From DASUBV01 sp036510065 (GTDB lineage: Bacteria; Actinomycetota; Actinomycetes; Streptosporangiales; Streptosporangiaceae), in NCBI GenBank assembly GCA_036510065.1, contig DATCEO010000024.1:1-64000 (forward strand): DNA of 64,000 nucleotides, read 5' to 3'. Under the pieces are notes generated by a model. That model saw only the letters and a list, made by a program, of their open reading frames with translations, was not told the origin of the DNA and did no database searches. Below, in pieces: positions 32,180 to 41,149 of this stretch. A program made the translations under genes and the position numbers. Numbering within the stretch: the stretch's first letter is position 1; every line of letters starts with the position of its first letter.

Positions 32180-34309
32180 TCAGGGCCGCGCCGGGCGGCG
32201 GGTGGGGATGACCTCTACGCTCATCTCGTCCAGCCCGGTGATCTCCCAGCCGGACGGCCAGAGCTCCACCGCCGCGCGCGCCTTGGCCAGGCTCAGCCCG
32301 CCCACCCGCATCGGCAGGTAACGCTCCGGCAGGGCAGGCGCGCACCACAGCTGGCCCGCCGGCATGTCCGGGATGAAGCGCAGCAGGGTATGCACGAGCA
32401 GCAGCGGCGCGGCCGCGGCCCAGGCCTGGGGCGAGCATGAGGTCGGGTACGGCACGGGGGCGCCGAACTCCTGGCGGGAGAACCCGCAGAACAGCTCGGG
32501 CAGCCGGTAGGAGAAGTGCTCGGCCGCCTCCAGGATCGCCTCGGCCACCCGCTGGGCGTGCTCGACGTAGCCGTAGCGCATCAGCCCGGCCGCGCAGATC
32601 GCGTTGTCGTGCGGCCACACCGAGCCGTTGTGGTAGCTCATCGGGTTGTAGGCGGCCATCGACTGCGCGAGGGTGCGGATCCCCCAGCCGCTGAACATGT
32701 CGTCGGACATCAGGTGCCGGGCCACCGACGCGGCCTTGTCGTTGTCGACGATCCCGGTCCACAGGCAGTGGCCGATGTTCGAGGTCAGCGAGTCGATCGG
32801 CCGCTTGTCCCGGTCCAGCCCGACTGCGAACCAGCCCTGGTCGGGGAGCCAGAACTGCTCGTTGAACGCCCGCTTGAGCTGCTTGGCCTTCTTCCGCCAC
32901 AGTCGCGCGCCGGAGTGGTCGCCAGCGTTATCGGCCAGCTCGGCCCGGACGCGATAGGCGGCGTAGACGTAGCCCTGGACTTCGGCCAGCGCGATGGGCG
33001 GCTCGGCTATGTTCCCATCGGCGAAGTTGATGCCGTCCCAGGAGTCCTTCCAGCCCTGGTTGGCCAGGCCCTGATTGGTCTTGCGGTGATACTCGACGAA
33101 CCCGTCTCCGTCGGCGTCGCCATAGTTCTCGATCCACTCCAGCGCCCGGTCGGCGTGCGGGAGCAGGGCGGTGATCACGGAGTCCTTGTAACCCCAGCGC
33201 TGCAGCTCGCCGAGCAGCATGACGAACAGCGGCGTGGCATCGGCCGTGCCGTAGTACGCCTGGCGGCCGCCCAGCGCCACGGCTGAGGCCGGGCCGAACC
33301 TGACCTCGTGCAGGATCCGGCCGGGCTCCTCCTCCGCGGCCGCGTCCACCTCCTCGCCCTGCCAGGCGGCCAGGGTCTGCAGGGTCCCGGCCGCGAGCCC
33401 GGCGTCCCACGGCAGCAGCATCCAGGCGGTCAGCAGCGAGTCGCGCCCGAACAGGGCCATGAACCAGGGCGCGCCCGCCGCGACGACCGGGCGCCGGGGA
33501 TGGGCCGGGTCGAAGATCCGCAGTGCGCCGAGGTCCTCGATGCTGCGGTCCAGCACCGCGGACAGGTTCGGGTCCGCGGTGCGCACCTGCGGGCCGCGAC
33601 GGCGCCACTTGCGCAGCCGCTTGGCCGGAATGGCCCGGTCGATCTTCTTGCCGCGCGGGTAGCGCAGCGTCATCGGCACCCCGTCGTTGACGGGCACGGC
33701 CTCGATGCCGACCGTCCGCTCGCCGTGACCGGCGATGGACAGCCGCCAGCTGAGGCAGCCATCGGCGACCGTCGGCTCGCCGTCGCCGTTGATGACCAGC
33801 TCCTGCTGGCGGTCCCGGCGGCCGCTGGTGATCACCAGCGACGAGTCCGCCACGTGCACGCTGGCCGCGGCCCGCGGCTTGGACCGGCCCTTGACCTCGA
33901 ACAGGTCCGCGAAGTCGGCGTCCGCGGCGAGCTCGAGCACGCACCGGACGGCCCGGGCGGCGGTGTTCCTGATCGTGATGTCCTCGCGCATCCCGTCGCC
34001 GATGTAGCGGCGTCGCACCACGAGCAGCGTGCTATCGGCCTTGCCCGCCCGCGGCGGCAGGCGGCCGATGAATGTAGCCGCGTACGGCTCGGTGTGCTGC
34101 ACCGACAGCGGCTGCGGCTCCTTGCCGTCCACGGTGAGCTCCCACCGCGAGAGCACCCGGGTGTCCCGGACGAACAGCCCCTGCGGGCGGCCGGGCAGGA
34201 TGTCACCGCCCGGCTCGCTGATGCAGAAGCTCGAGCCCTCGATGAGGGTGGCCGGGCTGCAAGCGCCCCGGCCTTGCGGTGCCTCACCGGTAGCCCACGG
34301 TCCGGTCAC
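32180..34309 (-). CDS. Glycogen-debranching-type amylo-alpha-1,6-glucosidase
   Basis: 709 residues from GTG 34309, chosen because GGAGGTG lies 5-6 nt upstream; an ATG at 34372 has no such site. The N-terminal beta-rich domain (GDE N-bis type, about 15-215; FCISEPGGDILPGRPQGLFVRDTR) precedes an alpha/alpha toroid catalytic domain with APWFMALFGRDSLLTAWM, QGWKDSWDGINFADG and YNPMSYHNGSVWPHDNAI (likely acid/base Glu and Asp in these loops). Probably cytosolic, acting on glycogen-like or other alpha-glucans. The upstream GT4 gene is separated by a strong terminator, so this gene has its own promoter. Confidence 0.88.
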   Translation of the reverse strand: MTGPWATGEAPQGRGACSPATLIEGSSFCISEPGGDILPGRPQGLFVRDTRVLSRWELTVDGKEPQPLSVQHTEPYAATFIGRLPPRAGKADSTLLVVRRRYIGDGMREDITIRNTAARAVRCVLELAADADFADLFEVKGRSKPRAAASVHVADSSLVITSGRRDRQQELVINGDGEPTVADGCLSWRLSIAGHGERTVGIEAVPVNDGVPMTLRYPRGKKIDRAIPAKRLRKWRRRGPQVRTADPNLSAVLDRSIEDLGALRIFDPAHPRRPVVAAGAPWFMALFGRDSLLTAWMLLPWDAGLAAGTLQTLAAWQGEEVDAAAEEEPGRILHEVRFGPASAVALGGRQAYYGTADATPLFVMLLGELQRWGYKDSVITALLPHADRALEWIENYGDADGDGFVEYHRKTNQGLANQGWKDSWDGINFADGNIAEPPIALAEVQGYVYAAYRVRAELADNAGDHSGARLWRKKAKQLKRAFNEQFWLPDQGWFAVGLDRDKRPIDSLTSNIGHCLWTGIVDNDKAASVARHLMSDDMFSGWGIRTLAQSMAAYNPMSYHNGSVWPHDNAICAAGLMRYGYVEHAQRVAEAILEAAEHFSYRLPELFCGFSRQEFGAPVPYPTSCSPQAWAAAAPLLLVHTLLRFIPDMPAGQLWCAPALPERYLPMRVGGLSLAKARAAVELWPSGWEITGLDEMSVEVIPTRRPARP

Positions 34310-34388
34310 TACGCCACCTCCATGTCCGGTACTGGCATGTGCGGTGATGAATGCTGGGTCATGGCCTGCCACCAGTGTGCCCCCTGGC

Positions 34389-34429
34389 GGCGAGCGGCCC
34401 GGCAGCCTTTCTGGCTGCCGGGCCGCTCG
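34389..34429 (-). terminator. Strong terminator between glycosyltransferase and debranching gene
   Basis: A perfect 18-bp stem (34389-34406 with 34412-34429) with loop TTTCT begins 9 nt past the glycosyltransferase stop. It is the best hairpin in the window. Confidence 0.85.
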
Positions 34430-34437
34430 CGTCGTGA

Positions 34438-35505
34438 CTAGGCGCTGACGAGTGACTCACCCGCTGCGGGTAGCCGGTCGGCCAGCTCGCGATCGAGCAC
34501 GCGGCGGTAGAACCGCTCGTGGTCGCGCGCCATCCGCTGCAGCGAGAACCGCCGCTCGGCCACGTTCCGGCACTGATCACGGTCTATCTCGCCGATCCGG
34601 CCGACCGCGCTGATCATCTCTTCCTCGTCGCGGCACAGGAAGCCTGTCCGGCCCGGGTCGACGATCTCCGGCGCCGCCCCGTTCGGGAAGGCGAGCACGG
34701 GCGTCGCCGACGCGAGCGCCTCGGCCATCACCAGGCCGAACGGCTCCCGCCAGGTGATCGGGTTCAGCAGCGCGGCGGCCCCCCGCAGCAGCGCCAGCCG
34801 GCGCCGCAGCGGCATCTCCGACGGTGTCGCGTCGTCGGAGGACAGCAGCGGGCGCACCTCGCGGTTGAAGTAGTCCAGCTCGGCTGGCTCGCGCATCTTG
34901 GTGGCCAGCACCAGCGGGCGCCCGGCCTCGCGAGCGATGCGCACGGCGTGGTGCACGCCCTTGTCGGCGGACATCCGGCCGATGAACATCAGGTGCTCGC
35001 CGTCGCCGTCGCCCGGCTGGTGCACGTCCAGGTCGATGCCGTGGTGAATGACGGCGGCGATCGGAACGCCACCCGAGGACCTGGCCTGGGAGTGCGAGAT
35101 GCAGACGATAGACGCGTGGTTGGCGATCCGGTTCCAGATCGGCCGGGTCTCGTCGTTGAACGGCCCGTGATTGGTGGTCACCACCGGCGGCCGGCGAATC
35201 CCGGTCACCCCGGCGACGAGCGGCCCGAGAAAGGTGTGGTCGTGGATCAGGTCCACGTCGGCCAGTGCCTCGTAGGCGGCCAGGACGTGCGCGGACTCGG
35301 CTACGGTCACGCCGATGGGCGCCACCGCCTGGCGGTAGAGGTACTCCTTGGGCACCGGGCAGGTCGAGTCCCCGACGGTGAACAGCCGGACACTGTGGCC
35401 AAGCTCCTGCAGGCCTCGGGCGAGGTTGTCGATCATGAGCTCGGTGCCGCCATAAGCCGGCGGAGGTACGGGCACCCAGGGCGGGGCAATCAGGCCGATC
35501 CGCAT
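34438..35505 (-). CDS. GT4-family glycosyltransferase
   Basis: 355 residues from ATG 35505 (AGGAGGAG upstream). GT-B fold: an N-terminal Rossmann with PPPAYGGTELMIDNLARGL, then a C-terminal nucleotide-sugar domain with FIGRMSADKGVHHAVRIA and the EPFGLVMAEALASATPVLAF motif (E-x7-E). The retaining family 4 transfers from an activated sugar to an unknown acceptor. It lacks membrane segments. It lies upstream of the debranching enzyme but is insulated by a terminator, so a shared glucan pathway is only suggested. Confidence 0.87.
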   Translation of the reverse strand: MRIGLIAPPWVPVPPPAYGGTELMIDNLARGLQELGHSVRLFTVGDSTCPVPKEYLYRQAVAPIGVTVAESAHVLAAYEALADVDLIHDHTFLGPLVAGVTGIRRPPVVTTNHGPFNDETRPIWNRIANHASIVCISHSQARSSGGVPIAAVIHHGIDLDVHQPGDGDGEHLMFIGRMSADKGVHHAVRIAREAGRPLVLATKMREPAELDYFNREVRPLLSSDDATPSEMPLRRRLALLRGAAALLNPITWREPFGLVMAEALASATPVLAFPNGAAPEIVDPGRTGFLCRDEEEMISAVGRIGEIDRDQCRNVAERRFSLQRMARDHERFYRRVLDRELADRLPAAGESLVSA

Positions 35506-35604
35506 GTGTGAACTCCTCCTCGTATCGCGCCGCGTGACCGTCACGCTGTCCTTGCCCGCCCGGCCCTGTTTGCGCCAGGCGTCGGGGCGGCGCCGGAGCT
35601 AGGC

Positions 35605-35628
35605 GATACCGCAATTACTTTGCGTATC
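35605..35628. promoter_or_regulatory. Dyad upstream of the glycosyltransferase
   Basis: An imperfect 24-bp palindrome, GATA-CC-GCAA ... TTGC-G-TATC, in an AT-rich patch 100 nt upstream of the glycosyltransferase start. TTGATA overlaps it on the minus strand. It could be an operator; no cognate regulator is adjacent. Confidence 0.35.
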
Positions 35629-35728
35629 AATTTCATAACCGAGAGTGATCTTCCCGGCGCAATGCGCCAGCAAACTTAGGCCGTCGCAAAGCCGATCATT
35701 ACCCCGTCGCCGCGAGAAGGGCGACCGC

Positions 35729-36745
35729 TTAGAAGGACAGCACCGCCGCGCCGGTAAAGCGGTCGGCAGCCAGGTCAGCCAAGGCCTGGTCGGCCCGGTC
35801 GAACGCGTACGGGACCACCGAGACTTCCGGGTGCAGGCGCTGCGCCAGGCGGAGGAACTCCTCCGCGTCGCCGCGGGTGTTGGCGGTCACGCTCCGCATG
35901 TCGCGTTCCTGGAACAGGTCCTGCTCGTAGTCAAGCGGCGGAATCTGACTCAGGTAAATACCCGCGATAGCCAGGATGCCGCCGCGGTCGAGCGCGCGCA
36001 TCGCCGCCGGGACCAGGTCACCGACCGGCGCGAAGATAATCGCCGCGTCCAGCGGCTCCGGCGTAGGATCGAACGAGTCCTGGGCCGACGCCGCGCCCAG
36101 CCCGAGGGCCAGCTCGCGTGCGGCCGGGGCCCGGGTGAACACGTGCACCGCGGTGCCCTGGGCCATGGCGATCTGGGCGGTCAGGTGCGCCGAGCCGCCG
36201 AAGCCCCAGAGGCCCAGCACGCCGCCGGGCGGCACCTCCGCGCGCAGCAGCGCGCGGTACCCGATGATCCCGGCGCACAGCAACGGCGCGAGCTGTGCGT
36301 CGGTAAACCCGGTCGGCAGCTGGTGCACGTAGGCGTCGGCGGCCACCAGGTACTCGGCGTAGCCGCCGTGGATATCCCAGCCGGTGTAGGTCGAGGCCGG
36401 GCAGAGATTCTCGTTCCCGCGCCGGCAGTACCGGCACGAATTGTCCGTGCTGGCCAGCCAGGCGACGCCCACCCGGTCACCCGGCCGGAACCGGGAGGTG
36501 CCGGGCCCGGCGCTCACGACCTCGCCCACCACCTCGTGGCCCGGCGTGGTGTCGGGCCGCTTGGGCGGCAGGTCACCCTCGGCCAGGTGCAGGTCGGTCC
36601 GGCAGACTCCGCAGCACAGCACCCGGACCAGCAGCTCGCCTGGCCCGGGCTCGGGCACCGCCCGGTCGACGAGCCGCAGCGGCCCGGCGGACCCTGCGGG
36701 CACGGCCGAAACCGGTCCTGGCTGGTGCACGACCCATGCCCGCAT
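35729..36745 (-). CDS. Zinc-dependent alcohol dehydrogenase
   Basis: 338 residues of the MDR family, closest to the AdhP/AdhA type. Catalytic zinc ligands lie in CCGVCRTDLHLAEGD (Cys), PGHEVVGEV (His-Glu) and the later Cys in PLLCAGIIGY. The NAD(P) site is LWGFGGSAHLTAQIA. In the structural-zinc lobe the sequence is STDNSCRYCRRGNENLC, so only three of the four usual cysteines are present, with Asp near the first position. It would oxidise alcohols or reduce aldehydes in the cytosol. Transcribed alone. Confidence 0.88.
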   Translation of the reverse strand: MRAWVVHQPGPVSAVPAGSAGPLRLVDRAVPEPGPGELLVRVLCCGVCRTDLHLAEGDLPPKRPDTTPGHEVVGEVVSAGPGTSRFRPGDRVGVAWLASTDNSCRYCRRGNENLCPASTYTGWDIHGGYAEYLVAADAYVHQLPTGFTDAQLAPLLCAGIIGYRALLRAEVPPGGVLGLWGFGGSAHLTAQIAMAQGTAVHVFTRAPAARELALGLGAASAQDSFDPTPEPLDAAIIFAPVGDLVPAAMRALDRGGILAIAGIYLSQIPPLDYEQDLFQERDMRSVTANTRGDAEEFLRLAQRLHPEVSVVPYAFDRADQALADLAADRFTGAAVLSF

Positions 36746-36887
36746 AACCCCAGGCTACGCCGCCACGGGGCGGGCGGGCCGGGCGGCGCCGGCCGTGAGC
36801 ACGCCCGGTTCACCCGGTTATGAGCAGGAGAAACGGGCGGTTTAACGGACCAGTCAGCGGCAGCCACCCGCCAGCCCGAACCGGGAG

Positions 36888-37733
36888 CTAAGCACCGGCG
36901 GAGTCTCCCGGGCGGAAGGCCTCGGCGGCGACCGCCCGGCCGGCGGCCATGCGCGGCCAGTAACCGAGCGGGCCGCCCTTCAGCAGCTCTCGGGCGGCCG
37001 TGGCGAGCGCGTCGATCGCCACGTAAGCGAACGCGCCGCCCACCGACACCCGGCTGACCCCGAGCTCGGCCAGCCCCGCCACATCGGGGCCGCCGGGCAG
37101 CGCGAGCACGTTCACCGGCCGGTCGACCGAGCTCACGACGGCCGCGATGTCCTCCGGGCGGGTCAGCCCCGGCGCGTACAGGACGTCCGCTCCGGCCTCC
37201 TGATAACGCTGCAGCCGGGCGATGGTGTCGCCCAGGTCGGGGCGGCCGTGCAGGTAGTTCTCGGCCCGGGCGGTCAGGACCAGCCTGACCGGCCCGCTGT
37301 GTGCCGCCTGCGCGGCGGCGGCGATGCGCTCGGCGGCCAGGCCCGCGTCGTAGATAGGCGCGTCCGGTCGGCCGGTGAAATCCTCGATCGAGCAGCCCGC
37401 CAGGCCGGCCTGCACCGCCCGGGCCACGGTGTCGGCCACGCCAGCCGGCTCATCGGCGAAGCCGTTCTCCAGGTCGGCTGAGACGGGCAGCTCGGTGGCC
37501 GCCACGATGAGCGCCCCGTGGGCCAGGCTCTCGTCGCGGCTGACGCCGCCGTCCAGGCGCCCGAGCGTGGCCGCGAAGCCGCTGCTCGTGGTGGCCAGGG
37601 CCGCGAATCCCAGCGAGGCCAGCACCCGCGCGGAGCCGGCGTCCCAGGGGTTGGGCAGCAGCAGCGGCTCACCTGGCCGGTGCCAGGCGCGGAAGCTGTC
37701 GGCCCGGCTTGCGGCGGCTGTGATGTCCGTCAT
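36888..37733 (-). CDS. Isocitrate lyase/PEP-mutase-family protein
   Basis: 281 residues of the TIM-barrel superfamily. PNPWDAGSARVLASLGF is the start motif, ADLENGFAD replaces the usual D-x-D-x-G metal loop, and SIEDFTGRPDAPIYD is the Glu-containing active-site segment. The lyase catalytic Cys motif KKCGH is missing, as in many actinobacterial members of unknown substrate (phosphonomutase/oxaloacetase-like branch). A C-C bond lyase or hydrolase role is inferred only. It sits 44 nt from the LON-domain gene stop. Confidence 0.82.
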   Translation of the reverse strand: MTDITAAASRADSFRAWHRPGEPLLLPNPWDAGSARVLASLGFAALATTSSGFAATLGRLDGGVSRDESLAHGALIVAATELPVSADLENGFADEPAGVADTVARAVQAGLAGCSIEDFTGRPDAPIYDAGLAAERIAAAAQAAHSGPVRLVLTARAENYLHGRPDLGDTIARLQRYQEAGADVLYAPGLTRPEDIAAVVSSVDRPVNVLALPGGPDVAGLAELGVSRVSVGGAFAYVAIDALATAARELLKGGPLGYWPRMAAGRAVAAEAFRPGDSAGA

Positions 37734-37777
37734 GAAGAATCCACCCTCTCGCGTGACCGTTCGGGGCGCGGGCCGGA

Positions 37778-38446
37778 TCAGTTATTGCTGTAGGGCGAGT
37801 ACCGCAGGTCGGCGGCCGGGGTCGAGGGCAGCGTGCGCAGCATGGTTGTCTCCTTGGCCAGCAGCGCCCGCTCGGCGCTCAGCCGGCGCGCGGCGTCGGG
37901 CTCGGCCAGCAGGGCCTGCTTGTCGGGCAGCTCGACGATGATCGACGCGGCCACGACGTAGGACAGCAGGACAGGCTCGTCGGGCAGCTCGGGCACGCTG
38001 ATCTTGGTCGCCCCCCGGCTGGCCAGCGCTTCGAGATAGCCGCGGAAGGCCTCCTGGACCGCCAGCGCGGCCAGGCCCGCGCCCGCCTCCTCGCCGGTGG
38101 CCTCCTCCAGCAGGTCCACCTCGCCCTGCAGGTAGGGCTGCGAGTCGTCCAGCTCGACCAGCCGGAAGCGCTGCGTGCCGACGGTGATCAGGTCGAACCG
38201 GCCGTCCTGGTACTCCTCCACCTGGCGCAGCGTCGCGGTGCAGCCCACCTCGTGCAGGGCCGAGGTGCCGGCCACGCCGGTCTCCCGCCCTTCCCGGATG
38301 GCGATGACGCCAAAGCGCTGCGGCTCGGGTCCGGCCAGCAGGTCACGGACAAGCTGCCGGTACCGCTCCTCGAAGATGTGCAGCGGCAGCACGAGACCCG
38401 GGTAAAGGACTGAGCCGAGGGGGAACAGCGGCAGCGTCTCGGTCAT
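37778..38446 (-). CDS. LON substrate-binding-domain protein
   Basis: 222 residues with the Lon N-terminal (LAN) domain only: LPLFPLGSVLYPGLVLPLHI, FEERYRQLVRDLL and the GVIAIREGRE strand. There is no AAA or protease domain, so this is the stand-alone family, proposed to bind peptides or proteins. The start ATG 38446 has no ribosome-binding site; TAGTGT (38453-38458, minus strand) ends 6 nt before it, so a leaderless transcript is likely. Confidence 0.88.
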   Translation of the reverse strand: MTETLPLFPLGSVLYPGLVLPLHIFEERYRQLVRDLLAGPEPQRFGVIAIREGRETGVAGTSALHEVGCTATLRQVEEYQDGRFDLITVGTQRFRLVELDDSQPYLQGEVDLLEEATGEEAGAGLAALAVQEAFRGYLEALASRGATKISVPELPDEPVLLSYVVAASIIVELPDKQALLAEPDAARRLSAERALLAKETTMLRTLPSTPAADLRYSPYSNN

Positions 38447-38602
38447 GCTGTGACACTATGCCGGTCCCTAGCTCGCGGCCAGTCACGCCGGCCGTATCGG
38501 CGGCTGTCTCCACGAGCACGGTTTTGCCGGAAGCAGCAGGGGGACCTTGCGTGCGGGCTCGGCCAGATTGCGGCTAAGCGCCATAGCGTTCGCGGGCCTG
38601 CC

Positions 38603-38648
38603 CATTCGCCCGGGGGCTGCGCATTGCCCGGGGGCTGCGCATTCGGCC
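38603..38648. repeat. Two tandem 18-19-bp repeats
   Basis: CATTCGCCCGGGGGCTGCG (38603-38621) is followed by CATTGCCCGGGGGCTGCG (38622-38639) and a partial third copy CATTCGGCC. It lies just upstream of the promoter for the small zinc-finger gene. Confidence 0.85.
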
Positions 38649-38657
38649 AGACGGTTC

Positions 38658-38686
38658 TTGGCAGCCCAGTTAACTGGCATTATAGA
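38658..38686 (+). promoter_or_regulatory. Leaderless promoter of the small zinc-finger gene
   Basis: TTGGCA (38658-38663), 17-bp spacer, TATAGA (38681-38686), then 5 nt to ATG 38692. The AT-rich patch stands out in its GC-rich surroundings. No Shine-Dalgarno sequence precedes the ATG. Confidence 0.6.
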
Positions 38687-38691
38687 ACTTG

Positions 38692-38865
38692 ATGAAGAAC
38701 TCACCTGCTTCCCGGCGCTTCCCGGTAACCGTTACCCGACTGCCGGTAGTGCGCTGCCAGGTTTGCCAGCGCACTATCGCCCATCAGCCCGGAAAGGCCA
38801 GCGAGGTCCTGACCGAGCATTACCGCCGCGCGCATCCGGCGAAGCTGGGCCTGCCCGCCCAGTAA
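38692..38865 (+). CDS. Small zinc-finger-like protein (57 residues)
   Basis: A 57-residue ORF from ATG 38692 to TAA 38865: MKNSPASRRFPVTVTRLPVV, then CQVC, 17 residues, and HYRRAH. The C-x2-C ... H-x4-H spacing can bind one zinc ion in a C2H2-like finger, and the N-terminus is basic (RR, several Arg), so nucleic-acid binding is possible. GC-rich third positions agree with real coding. The start sits at the predicted transcription start of a good promoter. I do not recognise a named family; the function is open. Confidence 0.65.
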   Translation: MKNSPASRRFPVTVTRLPVVRCQVCQRTIAHQPGKASEVLTEHYRRAHPAKLGLPAQ

Positions 38866-39000
38866 AGAAGCTGGCCCGCCCGCCCAGTAAACCCGCCCTA
38901 ATACCGCCGGGCTTAGCTAGTTCCGGCCCCGTTCGGGCCGACCGCGCCATCTGGTGAATTTGCCTAGCGTGACCGAGATGACGCGCCGGGTAAACTCCGG

Positions 39001-39483
39001 TTAGTCGCCGGATCGGATGTCGGTGTCGTCGTCTTCCACTACGTGGACCGCGGCCTCTTCCGCGGTGGCCGCGCCGCCGGAGATTCCGGCGTCCCGGGCC
39101 ACCAGATCGGCCTCGGCGTCGGGGTGGGCTCCCTCGTCCTGCGCCACCAGCCGGCCCGCCCGCGGATCGGGGCCATCGTCGAGGAGCAGCCCGTCGATGT
39201 CCTCGTCGGCGGCATCCTCGTCCTCGTCAGCCTCCTCCGGCTCGTCGTCGGTGAACTCCAGAGCCGGGTCCGGTTCCTCCTCCGACAGATGCTGGTCGAG
39301 TGACTCGCCCTCCTCCTGCTCCTCCGCCGTCGTGCCGAACTTCATCGCCGCCGACCAGTGCTCCGGGGGAGCGACCCCCCGGTCCAGCGGATCGTCCCCG
39401 ATCGCGCCGACCAGCGAGTCGGCAGGGTCCTGTACGTCGAAATCCTCGAGATCGGCGGACTCGTGGCGGGTCTCGTCAGGCAT
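39001..39483 (-). CDS. DUF5709-type acidic protein
   Basis: 160 residues, strongly acidic (Asp/Glu over 30%), no membrane segment, probably largely disordered. DPLDRGVAPPEHWSAAMKFGTTAEEQEEGESLDQHL-type order (PPE... then GTTAEEQ-EGESLDQ) is the pattern of the actinobacterial DUF5709 proteins. It has no known function. It ends 135 nt from the zinc-finger gene and starts 3 nt after the NAD-kinase stop, so it is probably co-transcribed with nadK. Confidence 0.75.
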   Translation of the reverse strand: MPDETRHESADLEDFDVQDPADSLVGAIGDDPLDRGVAPPEHWSAAMKFGTTAEEQEEGESLDQHLSEEEPDPALEFTDDEPEEADEDEDAADEDIDGLLLDDGPDPRAGRLVAQDEGAHPDAEADLVARDAGISGGAATAEEAAVHVVEDDDTDIRSGD

Positions 39484-39486
39484 CTC

Positions 39487-40380
39487 TTAGCTCCTCTCGA
39501 TGGCGTTCAGCACGGCGCTGGGCGCGGCGGACGGGATCTCCGCCGAGTCGGTCAGGCGCAGCTTGCGCCGGGCTCGCTCGTAGAACGTAGTGCGTCCCAG
39601 CCGCACCACCCGCGCCGCCCCGGGGCGCGGGACCAGCTCGATCTGGTCACCGGGACCGACATGGGCGGCGACCTGGCCGTCGACCTCAACGGCGAGCCGC
39701 CCGCTGGTCGGCAGGATCTGCAGCATCAGGCTGTCGCGCACCGACAGCACCAGGCCGCGGTTGTAGGCCGAGTGCGGCGCGGCCGGGGTGACCAGCAGTG
39801 CCTCCACCGCAGGGCTCACGATCGGGCCGCCGGCCGAGAAGCTGTAGGCGGTGGAGCCGGTCGGGGTGGCGACCACGACAGCGTCGGCGGCGTAACTGAC
39901 GAAGGGATGCCCGGCCACGCGGACCGCGACCGACGCGCTAGCCTGGCCGGGAAAGCGGACCACGGCGACGTCATTGAACGCCGTCACGACCTGCTCGCCG
40001 ATTACCGCGTCGACGGCCAGCCGGGGCTCGATCGTGAAGTCCTTAGCGTTGATGGCCGATAGCGCGTCGGGCAGGTCGGGCACGTCGACCTCGGCCAGGA
40101 AGCCCAGCTTGCCCAGGTTGACCCCGAGAACCGGGGCCCGCTGCCGGTCGGCCAGCCGCATCGCGCGGAGCATGGTCCCGTCCCCGCCCAGGCTGACGAC
40201 CAGGTCGGAACGCCGCCCTAGCTCCTCGGGCGTGACCGCGGTCGCGGCGCAGTGCAGCCTAACGATCTCCTCGTTGATGCCGAGCACCTCGGCGCCGGTG
40301 CTCGCGGCCCAGTCCAGCACCGCGTTCACGGCGGCATCGGAATCGCGCTTGGGATGCAGGACCAGCCCGACCGCATGCAT
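39487..40380 (-). CDS. nadK: NAD kinase
   Basis: 297 residues from ATG 40380 (MHAVGLVLHPKRD); a GTG three codons earlier is the alternative. The GGDGTMLRAMRL motif holds the catalytic Asp. Downstream are FNDVAVVRFPGQ (normally NE for substrate), the conserved Gly-rich TPTGSTAYSFSAGGPIVSP, and a C-terminal Ig-like strand region. It phosphorylates NAD to NADP with ATP or polyphosphate. Actinomycetes often have two nadK genes; this is the short paralogue type with HPKRD near its start. Confidence 0.9.
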   Translation of the reverse strand: MHAVGLVLHPKRDSDAAVNAVLDWAASTGAEVLGINEEIVRLHCAATAVTPEELGRRSDLVVSLGGDGTMLRAMRLADRQRAPVLGVNLGKLGFLAEVDVPDLPDALSAINAKDFTIEPRLAVDAVIGEQVVTAFNDVAVVRFPGQASASVAVRVAGHPFVSYAADAVVVATPTGSTAYSFSAGGPIVSPAVEALLVTPAAPHSAYNRGLVLSVRDSLMLQILPTSGRLAVEVDGQVAAHVGPGDQIELVPRPGAARVVRLGRTTFYERARRKLRLTDSAEIPSAAPSAVLNAIERS

Positions 40381-40461
40381 CAGCCACACCCCGTCCGATC
40401 AGACCTCGTCGCCCACGGCAGCCACATGTGCCCAAGCTACCCGGCGGCGGTCAGGAGATTC

Positions 40462-40767
40462 ATGGAGCGGTACGTGCTCACCGGCGCGCCGGGCGCCGGG
40501 AAGACATCGGTGCTGCGGGCGCTGCGGGCCCTGGGCTTCGCGGTGGTCCAGGAGGCCGCGACCGACGTGATCGCCAGCGCACAGCGCCGCGGGGTCGATG
40601 AGCCGTGGCGCGAGGCCGGCTTCCTCGACGAGATCGCCGGCCTGCAGCGCCGGCGGCTGCAGGAGCCGGCCATGGTCGCCGGGCGCACGGCGGCGGGGCG
40701 GCCAGCCGCCGCCGGCAGATCCGTCGCGGCCAGCGGGCCGGAGGTCCAGGTGCACGACCGGTCGGCC
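40462..40767 (+). pseudogene. AAA-family ATPase, 5' fragment
   Basis: It starts at ATG 40462 with a P-loop (YVLTGAPGAGKTSVLRALRA), then VVQEAATDVIASAQRRGVDEPW, the pattern of stand-alone AAA_28-type NTPases. Family similarity stops just after VQVHDRS. The missing rest of the gene (RSVLCTLALARFLG onward) resumes at 43143. The frame still runs to 40860 through unrelated sequence. The gene is therefore interrupted by about 2.4 kb. Confidence 0.82.
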
Positions 40768-40938
40768 ATGCGTACCTCCACGCCGCTGGTCCTGAGACGA
40801 TTGACCCGGTACTCCACTCACCCAGGAATCTGCACCTACGAGAACGACGGCACAGGATAGATCCCTGGATCTCACCAGGTCCAAGCACCACTCCAGCATT
40901 CTGAGTCACAAATCGTGATCATCACGACCGGTCGGCCA
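40753..40938. repeat. 16-bp direct repeat at the insertion junction
   Basis: CACGACCGGTCGGCCA occurs exactly at 40753-40768 and 40923-40938. The core GACCGGTC is palindromic. The 154 nt between the copies are AT-richer and carry no recognised gene. A 7-bp dyad TCGTGAT/ATCACGA (40913-40927) touches the second copy. Confidence 0.8.
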
Positions 40939-41149
40939 GCCCGGGGGGGACGACACGCCGAGATCAAAGATCAACTTACGCTAGGTGGCATTGTCCCTAG
41001 ACCCGCCCGCGGAATGCGGGTGAGCCAGTATGGCGTCCAGGCTAGAGCTGCGGGTCAGGCTCACACCAGGCCTGGGCCACTGCGGCGGCGCCGTTGCTCT
41101 CACGGCGCCGGTTAAGCCGTCAGCCCGGCTTTGACGTTCCTCGGCGAGG

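Noticed and set aside
35645..36823. Plus-strand frame opposite the alcohol dehydrogenase
   Set aside because: Shadow of a clear MDR gene; no family features.
38547..38957. 136-codon plus-strand frame across the zinc-finger gene
   Set aside because: Different frame from the CxxC/HxxxxH protein, covers the promoter and repeats, and has no start site.
40402..40899. Minus-strand frames across the ATPase fragment and the 154-nt segment
   Set aside because: They cross the junction but show no transposase motif; I could not support an insertion-sequence gene.
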